From Pohlia nutans (Eukaryota > Streptophyta > Bryopsida > Bryales > Mniaceae), in NCBI GenBank assembly GCA_022496805.1, contig CM040093.1:13184213-13248212 (forward strand): a stretch of DNA of 64,000 nucleotides, given 5' to 3'. The translations under genes were made by a program, and so were the position numbers. Positions 48,057 through 58,296 of this stretch are shown here, piece after piece (the first letter of the stretch is position 1; every line of letters begins with the position of its first letter). The notes under the pieces are model-generated. The model ran no database searches. It saw only the letters and a program-made list of their open reading frames with translations, and was not told where the DNA came from.

Positions 48057-48394
48057 GGGCCGCTTCACACTACGGCCGTCCAAGTCGAGAGGCCGTGGGA
48101 TTGAGAGTCCAAAGAAATCTATTGAAAATAGCCAATAAAATATAGTTTCATTTTTTATGAAAAGAAATCGACAGCCTCTCGACCATAGTGACGGGTCTTG
48201 CAAAATGTAGGACCCAAACTTCCTCTCGAGTGGCCGTCACCTTGGTCAAAAAGTGTTGCCATGTAAGCATTTTGAAGGTCCACGGCCTTTGGCCTCTAGT
48301 GTGAAGGGTCGAGAGGCCGAAACCATGGTTTCTTGCAATTTGATTGGTGGAAACCGACGGCCTCTCGACTTTTGGCCATAATGTGAAGCAGCCC
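48057..48394. mobile_element. Harbinger-type MITE (338 bp) with TGA target duplication
   Basis: Left end GGGCCGCTTCACACTACGGC, right end the inverse of GGGCTGCTTCACATTATGGC, with GTCGAGAGGCCGT matched further in. Flanked by TGA at 48054-48056 and 48395-48397. The related repeat at 45870 reads straight through CTACTGAATG, confirming insertion and a 3-bp TNA duplication typical of PIF/Harbinger. No ORF. The ends differ from anything near the Harbinger genes at 8.6-13.3 kb. Confidence 0.85.
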
Positions 48395-48430
48395 TGAATG
48401 TTATGTTTCACACTAATCACACTGGTTAAC

Positions 48431-48686
48431 TTAACCCCAAAGCGTCCACTGTGTATTTTCTGGAGTGTAGGAAAATTCGACCCCATCCTGTGCTGCAAAT
48501 CACTTGTGTGTGAAAATTATTTTAGTTTGACACTATTGATCTTATAGTGTAGAACAAGTCTAGTTGTAAGAGCTTTAAAATGATGCATTGCAATTAGAAA
48601 ACCAAGGTAAAATGACAAAATGCTACCGTTGCAAAGTTCAGTGATGCAGATGGCCATGTTGGATGTTTTAGATGCTTAGGGGTTAA
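48431..48686. mobile_element. TTAA-ended miniature element, short type (256 bp)
   Basis: Left TTAACCCCAAAGCGTCCACT, right the inverse of TTAACCCCTAAGCATC. No ORF. Confidence 0.75.
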
Positions 48687-49829
48687 CCAGGGTTTTCCAA
48701 TTAATGTGGGTACATGTTATGTTGATAAACTTGTAAAGGTACGTTTTACTTCAGGTACGTTGTGCTTCATATGCAAAATAGTGTGGGTGCCTAGATTTCT
48801 TAGTTTAAGTTACTCACGTTAACTTAGATGTTTTTAATATTGTATATTGAATAGGGTCTTAAGGGTAAATATTGTATATCATATATTGTATATTGTTTTT
48901 AAATATTGTACTAATTTATCAACATTTCACACTATAGAATACACAGTGTAGTGTTTCCCCGACTCTAAAACTAACCCCCCCCCCCCCCCCCCCCAAAGAC
49001 GTTAATGCAAGCACTGTTCACCCATGGGTCCCATTTTCTGAAATTTCTATTCTTGGCAAAAAAATTGTAAATTTGGGACCTACGGTTCAAATTTGGTTTA
49101 GGGGGACCCCCTTGGGAATTTTAAACCCTTGGAAGAGGGGGTCATTTTTTAAGGTGGCCCCTACATGTTCAAAATAGGGGGCAGTTTTTGTCCTCTTGGA
49201 TTAACGTCCGGGGGGGATTTAGAGAAATTCGTAGTGATTCATGTAAATAATACAGTAGAAGGGATAATATAAAATATCGATCAGGCTGATCCAGTGTAGG
49301 ATGTGGCAAAGGCTCCCAGCTTTCTGCTTCGAGATATCGATCCACTTGATTCCTGCCGATTCGTGCGTAAAGGCAAGCTTTTACACTTGGCCCCAAAAAT
49401 TGTTGTGATCATTGCGCAAAAGTTACGCCGGCATCACTGAGTGCAAATATCAGCATATGCGAGAAATTAAAAAGCCTTAATTATCTCCAGCCACCGACAT
49501 CAGAGCAATGCAAAATAATATCAGAATATGCTAGGAATTAAAATTCATAGTCTGCACATGGAGCCACCGACATCCGTGCAGTGCAAACATCAGAAATTAA
49601 AAGCCATAATTTCCAGTCACCGACATCAATGCAGTGCAAATATCAGCATATTCGAGAAATTAAAAAGCTATAAGTGGGTTGTGAGGCAAGACTCTGTGAC
49701 GAGGTTCCTATGTGGTGCATTCTGTAATCCAGGTTCACAATCACTAAATGGGTGATTCTAGTGTCTAGCCAAAATTAATGCTTTTTATCGCAGTTCATTC
49801 AAAGGTGAGGAGAAATAGTGTTCTTAAAG
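48687..49829. other. Non-coding; poly-C run and degenerate tandem repeat
   Basis: A run of 20 C lies at 48975-48994, so the opposite strand is poly-G and could form a quadruplex. At about 49430-49675, three to four degenerate ~55-60-base units share CACCGACATC, GCAATGCAAA and GAAATTAAAA-like sequence. No gene. Confidence 0.65.
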
Positions 49830-49839
49830 CATAACAAAC

Positions 49840-49990
49840 AGAAGCATGGACTGTCTTTGCCTTGGCTCTACAGTAGATGGTGTGGAATATTCCACACCCA
49901 ACAATACTTCATCAATAACTAAGTGGACAGGTGGAGGCTCAAGATGATGGACAGAGTGCATGAAGGAAAGGCAATGGGCATGAAGGCTCT
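49840..49990 (-). repeat. Dispersed ~165-bp repeat, copy 3 (inverted)
   Basis: Inverse of 45706-45905: TTGCCTTGGCTCTACAGTAG, TGTGGAATATTCCACA, AGGTGGAGGCTCAAG. Confidence 0.8.
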
Positions 49991-50127
49991 TATGAGCAAG
50001 GTTGACTCTCACCAAAACAATTACCTTTTGCTAACGAATTGAAATCGCGAGATGTTGCCACCACATTGCCAGGAGACTGGGACCACATCCTAGCTCAGAA
50101 GCTCTGTGCAGAAGCGCATGCAGAAAC

Positions 50128-50195
50128 TAGGGCAAATACTCACTAGGGCAAATACTCACTAGGGCAAATACTTACTAGGGCAAAAATTCACTCTC
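50128..50195 (+). repeat. Short tandem repeat, ~17-bp unit, four copies
   Basis: Unit ACTAGGGCAAATACTC repeated four times; the last copy is diverged (AAAAATTCACTC). No coding role seen. Confidence 0.8.
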
Positions 50196-50523
50196 TGACA
50201 CTCCCTATAGCCTCCAGCCACTGACATCTGGAATCGTTGGGAAGAAATAATGTTACGATATTCATATTTTCGTGACCATAACCCCAAGCTAGATGGAAAT
50301 ATTAACTGGTCTTGAAGTAAGTTAACAACTAGCACCCCTTGCACCAAACCACCAAACAGACAGAAGATTAATTGCAGCACTGTAATTAATCCCGGACCAT
50401 ATGTAAGAAGAGTGCTCTAAGCTTCTCTATTCGCCACATATCCAGGGCTATGGCGAGCCTCTCAAATTCCTCTTCTTGAAGAACATGAATATCAGCAACT
50501 TCCATGCATTAAGTCATTAACCC

Positions 50524-51058
50524 TTAACCCCTAAACGCTCAAACGACCATTTTCTGGTCCCTGCCCGAATCTCACGGGCTGCCCGGAACAAAAAAATAAT
50601 TATTTGGAAAAATAAAATAAAATTTTAAAATGCTACATCAAGTCTACTTTCCAACCCAATTTGAATTATGGCAATCCGAGTTAAACTCCACCTGGGAGAA
50701 TTTTTCAAAGTGGATCACCTCAACATTGTCTTAGTGTTAAAAAAATTCTATTTGGGGAAAGTAATGATGTTCCCTCCATCATTTCTTTTGTTTTTTTGAA
50801 GTTTACAATACATAACCCAACTTCAACCAATCATACTAAATTTTAAACTATAATTTATACAAATTTTCAAAGGTTGATGCTTTTAAATTCATTAAAAAAT
50901 GATATAATGTTATTTTTGGAAGTTTGACCGTACAGATAATTTGTAGAGATGATGCTCTACATTTTGTCTATTGAACCAAACTTCATCAAACATATGGAAG
51001 GCACATATTATAACACATCTATGTTTTGTCCAATACCCCTCGGGCTTTTAGGGGTTAA
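50524..51058. mobile_element. TTAA-ended miniature element (535 bp)
   Basis: Left TTAACCCCTAAACGCTCAAA, right end CGGGCTTTTAGGGGTTAA. Preceded by TTAACCC at 50517, perhaps the remains of an earlier insertion at the same site. Interior distinct from the 576-bp family. Confidence 0.8.
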
Positions 51059-51601
51059 GAGTGCTAGGAGGCCCGTGGGGCCATGTTTGATTGATTTTCG
51101 GTCAAACGTTGATTTTCACCTAGTTCACCTGATTTTCACCTAGTTCTAAATGAAAATGGTTCCAACTAAGAAAGTGTGGGGCTATCTTCTACTTTCTAGT
51201 CCAATTTATTGTTCTTTAAAATTGTTAAAATTGCGTTTTTTGCAGCACTTTAAAGCTGAGAACCCTAAAATTCCAATATACACTGCAAAAAACGTTTTTC
51301 AATTGAATTTCTTATTATGTAAGCTCGAGAAGCATGCCATCTACACCTTGTTTTTCATCACTATTATTTATAATTTTCCTAAAAATCTCATACTATTTTA
51401 GACATGTTTGTAATTACCATGACTGTTACAAGAGAAAAGCTTTGAAAAATCTTATAAAATTTATTATAATTTAAATAATAATAAAAAATCAGTGTAAATT
51501 GGTTGAACAATAGATTATCTGAGAAAAATATCAAAAAAGTATAATATATTTTAAATGTGAGAAATTGATGAGGTTTGACCGGGCAAATGTAGAGTGAATG
51601 C
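51059..51601 (-). repeat. Inverse copy of the spacer at 40047-40512
   Basis: Contains the inverse of CGGTCAAACCTCATCAATT and GGCCCGTGGGGCC-like sequence. It lies next to a long TTAA element, as the 40-kb copy does. Confidence 0.65.
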
Positions 51602-52178
51602 TTAACCTTTAACTACCCAACCATGCATATTTTGCATGATGTACAGAAGTGAACTTTGTTTTTTCATCCATTACGCACTTTTTGCAGTGTGAAATTTTTA
51701 CTAAATTTTCTACGGGAAGTTAGCTTCATGCATGTGTGATCCGATTAGAAAGTTGATGATTTGTGAGAATTTATGTCTCATTTCATGTTGGAGTGTTTCA
51801 CCAAAAATTTCGAAGATTTTAGTCTAAAAGTGCTCTTGAAAAAATCAACTCATAAAGTTAAGCAACCAAAAAAATTTCCAAAAATCACTACACTTAGAGT
51901 ATTGCAATTCAACCCATCACAACAAATTTTATCCGCAAATTGTCAATATCTTATTTGTAATCAAATTACAAAATAATTTTGAATTTTAAGTATAAAAATT
52001 AATACATAAATATTGGTGATAGCAATTGTAGATCTAACTGTATGGATAGAATCTAAAATTCATAATGTACAACTTTTATTCATATATCAAGTTCAAAATA
52101 TCCCTCTTAGTTGCATTTTATAATGCATCTTTGCAAAACTGCTCAATTTGGACAAGAGTGAGGACGTTTAGGGGTTAA
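51602..52178. mobile_element. TTAA-ended miniature element, long type (577 bp)
   Basis: Left TTAACCTTTAACTACCCAAC, right the inverse of TTAACCCCTAAACGTCCTCA. Opposite orientation to the 39471 copy. Its last TTAA (52175-52178) is also the first TTAA of the next element. Confidence 0.85.
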
Positions 52179-52555
52179 CCCTTAAACGTCAAAGCAAGCC
52201 CCACGGGCTTGTTTTAAAGGAATAATTGAGGAAAAAAGTAGTTTTTCTCAACCAAATCAAGAGAGAATTGGTGCATTAGAAAGCTACTTAAAAAGCGATT
52301 TAGATTCTTGATTTGCGCCTCATTTGGGAGCTTGTGGAATCATCCACAAGCAATCAAAGTAGTCGAAATGAACAAGAGTTGAAGTTGGGCAGTACAGGTC
52401 GTTTTTGAAAAGTGCCCTAGTGCAACAGTGCTGCAGCAGTGGCTAGCCAACAGAACCGCTTTTTTTTGTTTTTTTTGTTTTTTTTTTTTTCTCCAAAAAT
52501 ATTTAGATACCTTCTGGGCTGCCCCGCCCAGGCCCTCTTGACGTTTAAGGGTTAA
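52175..52555. mobile_element. TTAA-ended miniature element (381 bp), abutting
   Basis: Left TTAACCCTTAAACGTCAAAG, right CTTGACGTTTAAGGGTTAA, with AGCCCCACGGGC against GCCCCGCCCAGG further in. The interior is of a third type. Followed by a further GGGTTAA at 52556-52562. Confidence 0.8.
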
Positions 52556-52584
52556 GGGTTAACATCAAGATAAGTGTAGTTCCC

Positions 52585-53852
52585 TTAACCCTTTACCACC
52601 CAGTCTTGACTGTTCTGCGGAAAACCTCAGATATCCGGTGTTTTTTCTTTTAAAAATACCTTTGTTGAAATTAGGGATATTATTAATAGTATTAAATCAT
52701 ATAAATAAAATCATAGCTTAATCAAACAAGTGTCAGTTAAGATCGGACCGTTGGATTGGAAGATTATAGTATGTCTTTGAACTGTATAATACACACTCAA
52801 AAACCAGATTTTGGAGGGTGTGTGACTTCAAAGTTAAATAGAATTTGGATTAAATTTCAAAATTAAAAGTGAAGCGGTTCAACAATGACCTATGTCAACA
52901 CCTCTTCGTTGCAATCTTTTATGTCAAGAACATACTCATACATAATTATTGTGAATTTTATAAGTGAGAGTAACTTATCTATATACGGTTTAGGACAGAA
53001 TTTATACGTATAAGTATGAAAGGAATTGCATTAAAAGAAATTTGAGGTCTCTAGAAGGCTCCAAGTTACTATTCCAAAAAAATAATTAAAATATTAAAAT
53101 ATTTAAAATATTAAATCTGACGTGAATATGATGAAGTCGCCTCTCGGCCACACCAGACTGGATATTATTTTTAATATATTTTGAATATATTTCTATAATT
53201 AAAAAGTTTAACATTTTTAAAATTTTAAAATTTAATTTTTTTAATACTTATTGGATATTTCATATTTCTTTATTTTTATTTCATATATTTCATATATTTC
53301 TTTATTTTTATTTTTTGAATAATTTTTATCAAAATACAAATTTCAATAAAAAATTTGGATTTTGGTGCGAGCTTTGAAACGGCCCTAGGAAGGCTTCAGA
53401 TCTCTTCTAATGATACATTGATCAAGATCGGAATACATACACTAATGGAACATGAATAAGAGAATATGATTTCAAAAATAAAAGAAGATAAAAGATTTCC
53501 AAACACAAAAAATACCGCATAGTACATGTGTTGTATTTGTAAGTATTTGTTGTATTTTGAGGTATTTCTAGTATTTTGGTGTTTTGTTGATAGGTTTTTT
53601 GATAATTGTTTTTATAAACTTTATTTAGTAAAATATTGCATTTCCTAGTTCATAATTGGTACCAAGTTCATAATGGATGACATCTATGTTCTTTAGTTGG
53701 TATGAAGAGTTAGGTGCCTTTTTAACGTTTAGGTAGTGCATATTGTAATTGGTGGTCACGAATGGCAAAAATAAGAATAAAAAGAGAAGCCCAAACTTTT
53801 AGAAAATTGGTTTTTTGAATTTGGGCATTAAGCACATTAAGCAAAATTGTGC
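52585..53852. other. AT-rich region starting with an unpaired TTAA end
   Basis: TTAACCCTTTACCACCCAG at 52585 is a clear element end, but I found no matching right end. The rest is very AT-rich with no gene. Probably a truncated element plus old insertions. Confidence 0.5.
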
Positions 53853-54401
53853 TTAACCCTTTAACGTCCAGATCCACCACCAACTCTAAAGATGTATTAT
53901 AAAATGTTTGATGAATCACAAAAATGGAGTTGATATATGAAGAAAAGTTGTAAATCTCAATGTGTAGATCACATTTGTACGGTTGGAATTATCGTATTTT
54001 GTATTAATATTTTTTAATTAATTTTGCAAAGTTTTCTTTAGAAATTCACTTTAAAATCTAAAATTTACAATTTTTTCTAAAAATATAAATATAACGAATT
54101 TGGAATAATATGCACTATGAGATGGTATAATTTCCATTATTTGATTCTACTCATTTTGGAAAATCATTATTAAGGTCTCTCTTTTTGAACTAAGAATGAA
54201 ACTTGATATAAACTAATTTTGTCATTTAGAAAAAAATCTTAGTATCTTGTTTTCAAAATCCATGCTATTTAAATGGAAGTTAACTAGCATAGAAACCAAG
54301 GAAAATTTGGATGGATGAAAAATTGTACGGAATGTATTCAAGAAAAGGCTGACAATGTGTTCATTGTCCATTATATTGACACATGTGCGTCAAAGGGTTA
54401 A
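53853..54401. mobile_element. TTAA-ended miniature element (549 bp)
   Basis: Left TTAACCCTTTAACGTCCAGA, right the inverse of TTAACCCTTTGACGCACATG. These ends are the closest in the window to canonical piggyBac termini (CCCTTTGNNNG). Confidence 0.8.
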
Positions 54402-54406
54402 TGCGC

Positions 54407-54982
54407 TTAACCCCTAACCGCCCAACCATGTATATTTTGCATGATGTACGGATTTGAACTCCGTTTTCTCATCCATGATGCACTTTTTGCAGTGCAGATT
54501 TTTTACTGAAACTTTTATTGGAAGTTAGCTTCGTGCATGTGTGATCCAATTAGAAAGGGGATGATTTGTGAAATTTTTATGCCTCATTTCATGTTGTAGT
54601 GTTCTACCCAAAATTTCGAAGATTTTAGTCTAAAATTGCTCTTGAAAAAGTCAACTACTAAAATTAAGCAACCAAAAACTCTCCAAAAATCACTACACTT
54701 AGAGTATTACATTTCAACCCATCACAACAAATTCCATTATTAGATTTTCAATATCTTATTCGTAATCATATTACAAAAGAGTTTTAAATTTTAAGTTTTA
54801 AATTTTATACACAAATATAGGTGATAGCAATCGAAAATCTAACCGTATGGATAGAATCTAAAATGCATAATGTACAACTTTTATTCATTCATCAAGTTGA
54901 AAATATCCCTCTTAGTTGCATTTTATAATGCATCTTTGGAAAACTGCCAAATTTGAAGAGGGTGAGAACGTTTAGGGGTTAA
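54407..54982. mobile_element. TTAA-ended miniature element, long type (576 bp)
   Basis: Left TTAACCCCTAACCGCCCAAC, right the inverse of TTAACCCCTAAACGTTCTCA. Only a few bases separate it from the previous element, and it shares its last TTAA with the next. Confidence 0.85.
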
Positions 54983-55566
54983 CCTCTAAATGTCTTCGCC
55001 CCTCTCCAAATTAGGCAGTTTTGCAAAGATGCATCATGAAATGCAACCGAGAGGGATTTTTGAATTTGATGTATGAATACTAGTTGTACATTATAAATTT
55101 TGGATTCTATCCATATGATTAGATCTAAGATTGCTATCACCAACATTTTTGTATAAAATTTGAAACTTGAAACTCAAAAATATTTTGTAATTCAATTATG
55201 ATTAAGATATTGACAATTTGTGGATGAAATTTGTTGTGATGGGTTGAAATGTAATACTCTTAGTGTAGTGATTTTTGGAGATTTTTTGGTTGCTTAATTT
55301 TATGATTTGACTTTTTCAAAAGCACTTTTAGACTAGAATCTTCAAAAAAATGGTGGAACAATGTGGCATGAAATGTGGCATAAAAATTTCTCAAATCGTC
55401 CCCTTTCCTTGCCCCTTTCTAATCGGATCACACATGAATAAAACTAACTTTCAATAAAAAAATTCAGTAAAAAATCCACACAACAAAAAGTACTTGGCGG
55501 ATGAAAAAATTGTGTTTCATTCTATACATTGTACATTTTTAGGATGGTTGGACGTTTAGGAGTTAA
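54979..55566. mobile_element. TTAA-ended miniature element, long type (588 bp)
   Basis: Left TTAACCTCTAAATGTCTTCG, right GTTGGACGTTTAGGAGTTAA. Same family as its left neighbour but in opposite orientation, so the pair forms a ~1.2-kb inverted repeat. Confidence 0.85.
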
Positions 55567-55581
55567 TGCCAAAATTGGGCA

Positions 55582-56185
55582 TTAACCCCTAAAGGACCAA
55601 CTATCCATTTTTTGGACGATGTACAAATTTCATCCACATTTTTTCATCTGTCATGCATTTTATGTAGTGTGAATTTTTAATTACTAAGTTTTTTATGGGA
55701 AATTAGCTTCATGTATGTGTGATGCAATTAGAAAGGGGATGATTTGTGAAGGTTTTATGCCTCATCTCATGTATTACATTTTTATGCCACATTTCATGCC
55801 ACATTGTTCCACCATTTTTTTGAAGATTCTAGTCTAAAAGTGCTTTTGAAAAAGTCAAATCATAAAATTAAGCAACCAAAAAATCTCCAAAAATCACTAC
55901 ACTTAGAGTATTACATTTCAACCCATTACAAAAAAATTCATTCAAAAATTGTCAATATCTCATTCGTTATTGAATTACAAATGAATTCTGAATTTTGAGT
56001 TTCAAAATTTATACAAGAATATTGGTGATAGCAATCATAGATTTAATAGTACGGATAGAATCTAAAATTCATAATGTACAACTTTTATTTATACATCAAG
56101 TTCAAAATATCCCTCTTAGTTGCATTTAAAAATGCATCTTTGCAAAATTGCCCAACATGGACAGGGTGAGGACGTTTAGGGTTAA
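55582..56185. mobile_element. TTAA-ended miniature element, long type (604 bp)
   Basis: Left TTAACCCCTAAAGGACCAAC, right GAGGACGTTTAGGGTTAA. Same orientation as 54407. A short internal duplication (CATTTCATGCCACATT region near 55790) explains its greater length. Confidence 0.85.
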
Positions 56186-56670
56186 GCAGATGTTGAGAAT
56201 CTTGAAAACAAGAACCTTGAATAATATTCATGGAATTTGGCATTTGGTGAAAAGAAGTTTTCCAATAGAATAATTAAGACATTCCGATCTTGGTACATTA
56301 TTCATGAACAAAATATGTCTTCCTTTTAGGGCTCACGTTTTATGAATTGTCCACACAAACAATTCATCGCTCTTCCTTATTTAGTTATTTATTTATTCTT
56401 CTAAAATATTTAAATTGTCTTGTTAAGATTCAATATAGAAAATATAATTTGAGCATTTATTGTGGGACAGAATGAGTAAACATTAGGGAGTTTCTATGGA
56501 TTTGTGAAATCCATAGAACAAGATGAGAAGGCCCAACATTTGGCTCAACCTATAGATTCGGAGAATGTTGATGACTATCTATAATTTTTTTATAAATCAT
56601 ACAATGTGATATTTCAAGTATACACATTATAATGCTTTGACTTTTTCGAAATAGGTGAGGACTTTAGGAG
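56186..56670. other. No gene recognised
   Basis: AT-rich sequence between the last complete TTAA element and the partial copy at 56671. It ends GGACTTTAGGAGTTAA at the shared TTAA, but no matching left end was found. Confidence 0.4.
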
Positions 56671-56900
56671 TTAACCTCTAAGCATCCACGATGACCAAAA
56701 TGAGCACTATTTATTTTTAAACAGTTTTGAGTAGGTCATATTTCAATTTCCTCTTGTTCAAATTTATTTGATTTTTGACCATTACATGCAATAATCTTCA
56801 CTAGTTCTAGCGATATAAAATTTGATCCCATCCGAATTATAGTTTTCAAAATATGATCAATTGAATTTGTCCTTTTAAAATTGTGAATCCTTCATTAGGA
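56671..56900. mobile_element. Partial TTAA-ended element, short type (inverse)
   Basis: Left end TTAACCTCTAAGCATCCACG. The interior is related in inverse to the 21918 and 38078 elements (GATCAATTGAATTTG, GTGAATCCTT), but the right terminus is lost near 56900. Confidence 0.65.
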
Positions 56901-57049
56901 GAGACCATGGGGTTGGGCACCCATGGATTCCCACCTTTGGATTCCCCAAATCCATGGGAACTCTCTGGACTTTAGTCTTCTCCTCCTGGATTTTCAGTGA
57001 AGGCCCAGAAGAACCGTCAATTCAATTTCTGTGCCCGGGTATCTCGTTC

Positions 57050-57218
57050 GAGCATAGGTATCTCGTATGGGTCGAGCGTGGGTATTTAGTTCGAGCATGG
57101 GTATCTTGTTCGAGCGTGGGTATCTACTTCGAGCGTGGGTATCTCGTTTGAGCATGGGTATCTTGTTTGAGCGTGGGTATCTCGTTTGAGCATGGGTATA
57201 TCGTTTAAGCATGGGAAG
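57050..57218 (+). repeat. 19-bp minisatellite, ~8-9 units
   Basis: Unit (G)TT(C/T)GAGC(A/G)TGGGTATCTC repeated in a row, with A/G and C/T variants alternating between units. It lies 1.1 kb upstream of the PHD-gene start codon, just before a GC-richer stretch that may hold the transcription start. Confidence 0.85.
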
Positions 57219-58296
57219 TCGGGCTGGGGAACTCTGGCATGGGAACGCTGGCTTGAGGAGCGGGCCGTTGGGAGCGGGGGCATGAGCATGAAAACCATTT
57301 CAAGAGGGGCAGCTTTGAAGAGGAACGCCTGCCCGGCAACACAGGCAGATTCCCAATTCCTTAGGCCCTTCCTGCCGAAGGAGGCCGAGGGCCTCCGCCA
57401 TGAATTAGGGTTTGAGGTTTCGTGGTTCACTTCGTATTCTTTCAACGCTTGCTCACGTCTATTTTGTTTGCTCATTCGACCTATCGATATTCCCTGTGGC
57501 TATGCGCCGAGATTGTGTTTAATTTTCTTTTCAGGTTGCGGAGTTAAATGTGGAGTATTTTTTTGCACGGACAGAGAGGTGCGTGAAATGAGTCGCTTGA
57601 TTTTTTTATTATGGAGATGTGTTTTTTAAAGAGTCGCGGCCATATGGCGACTCTAGGTGTCGAATTTAGGGCTTCGAATCGAGCGTTAAGAGTTTTGGTG
57701 TTTACGTGGGAAATTTGAGTACCGAAAAATGCATATGGAAAGTTTTGAGGCCGTTTATGGAATGTGACGATGTATAGCACTTGTAGGATGAAAGAATTTC
57801 AGTTGTATCATGTGCTGGAGTGCTTTTTAGCACATTTGATGAATTTGAGAATTTAGAAAAGATGGAGAAGTATACATTACGAAAATATTTTAGTGCGAGG
57901 ATTGATTCTAGCTGGTTGGAGTTTGGATCGAGGGATTGCAGTAATTCAAAGTTAAGCTGAATTATCATACACCGTTTTCATGAAAGAGTTAGCAGATGCT
58001 GTGGACGAAGAATGGAGGAATTGTAGGAATTCTTGTTTACCAGCTGAATTTGATCCATTAAAATTGCGTTTTCTCCAAGATTTATGAAAGAAAATCTGAT
58101 AATTGTTGGAACGAGTTTATGATTAACGCAAGTTGGATACAGAGTTGTCGCATGATATTTGACGTTGTTGCACATGTTTGCAGATTGAAGTAATCTTGAA
58201 TGAGTAGACGAAAGATCCTACGATCATTTACGTAAGGCACGTGGTATGGAAACTCTCTGAGTTTGGCCGGAAGTGGTGACATCTCACCCTGTAGAA
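57219..58296. promoter_or_regulatory. Likely promoter and 5' UTR region of the PHD gene
   Basis: GC-rich sequence at 57220-57420 containing TTAGGGTTTGAGGTTTCG, a common plant 5'-leader type motif. No coding exon is supported between here and ATG 58297. A 5'-UTR intron is possible but not provable. Confidence 0.35.

Noticed and set aside
52585..53852. Fifteenth complete TTAA element
   Set aside because: A clear left end (TTAACCCTTTACCACCCAG) but no inverse right end could be found.
57050..57218. CRISPR-like array
   Set aside because: Units of 19 bp are contiguous with no unique spacers and the sequence is eukaryotic; it is a minisatellite.
57186..57629. 147-codon frame (+) starting in the minisatellite
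   Set aside because: Starts at a non-ATG codon in the repeat and has no motif; more likely promoter and 5' UTR.
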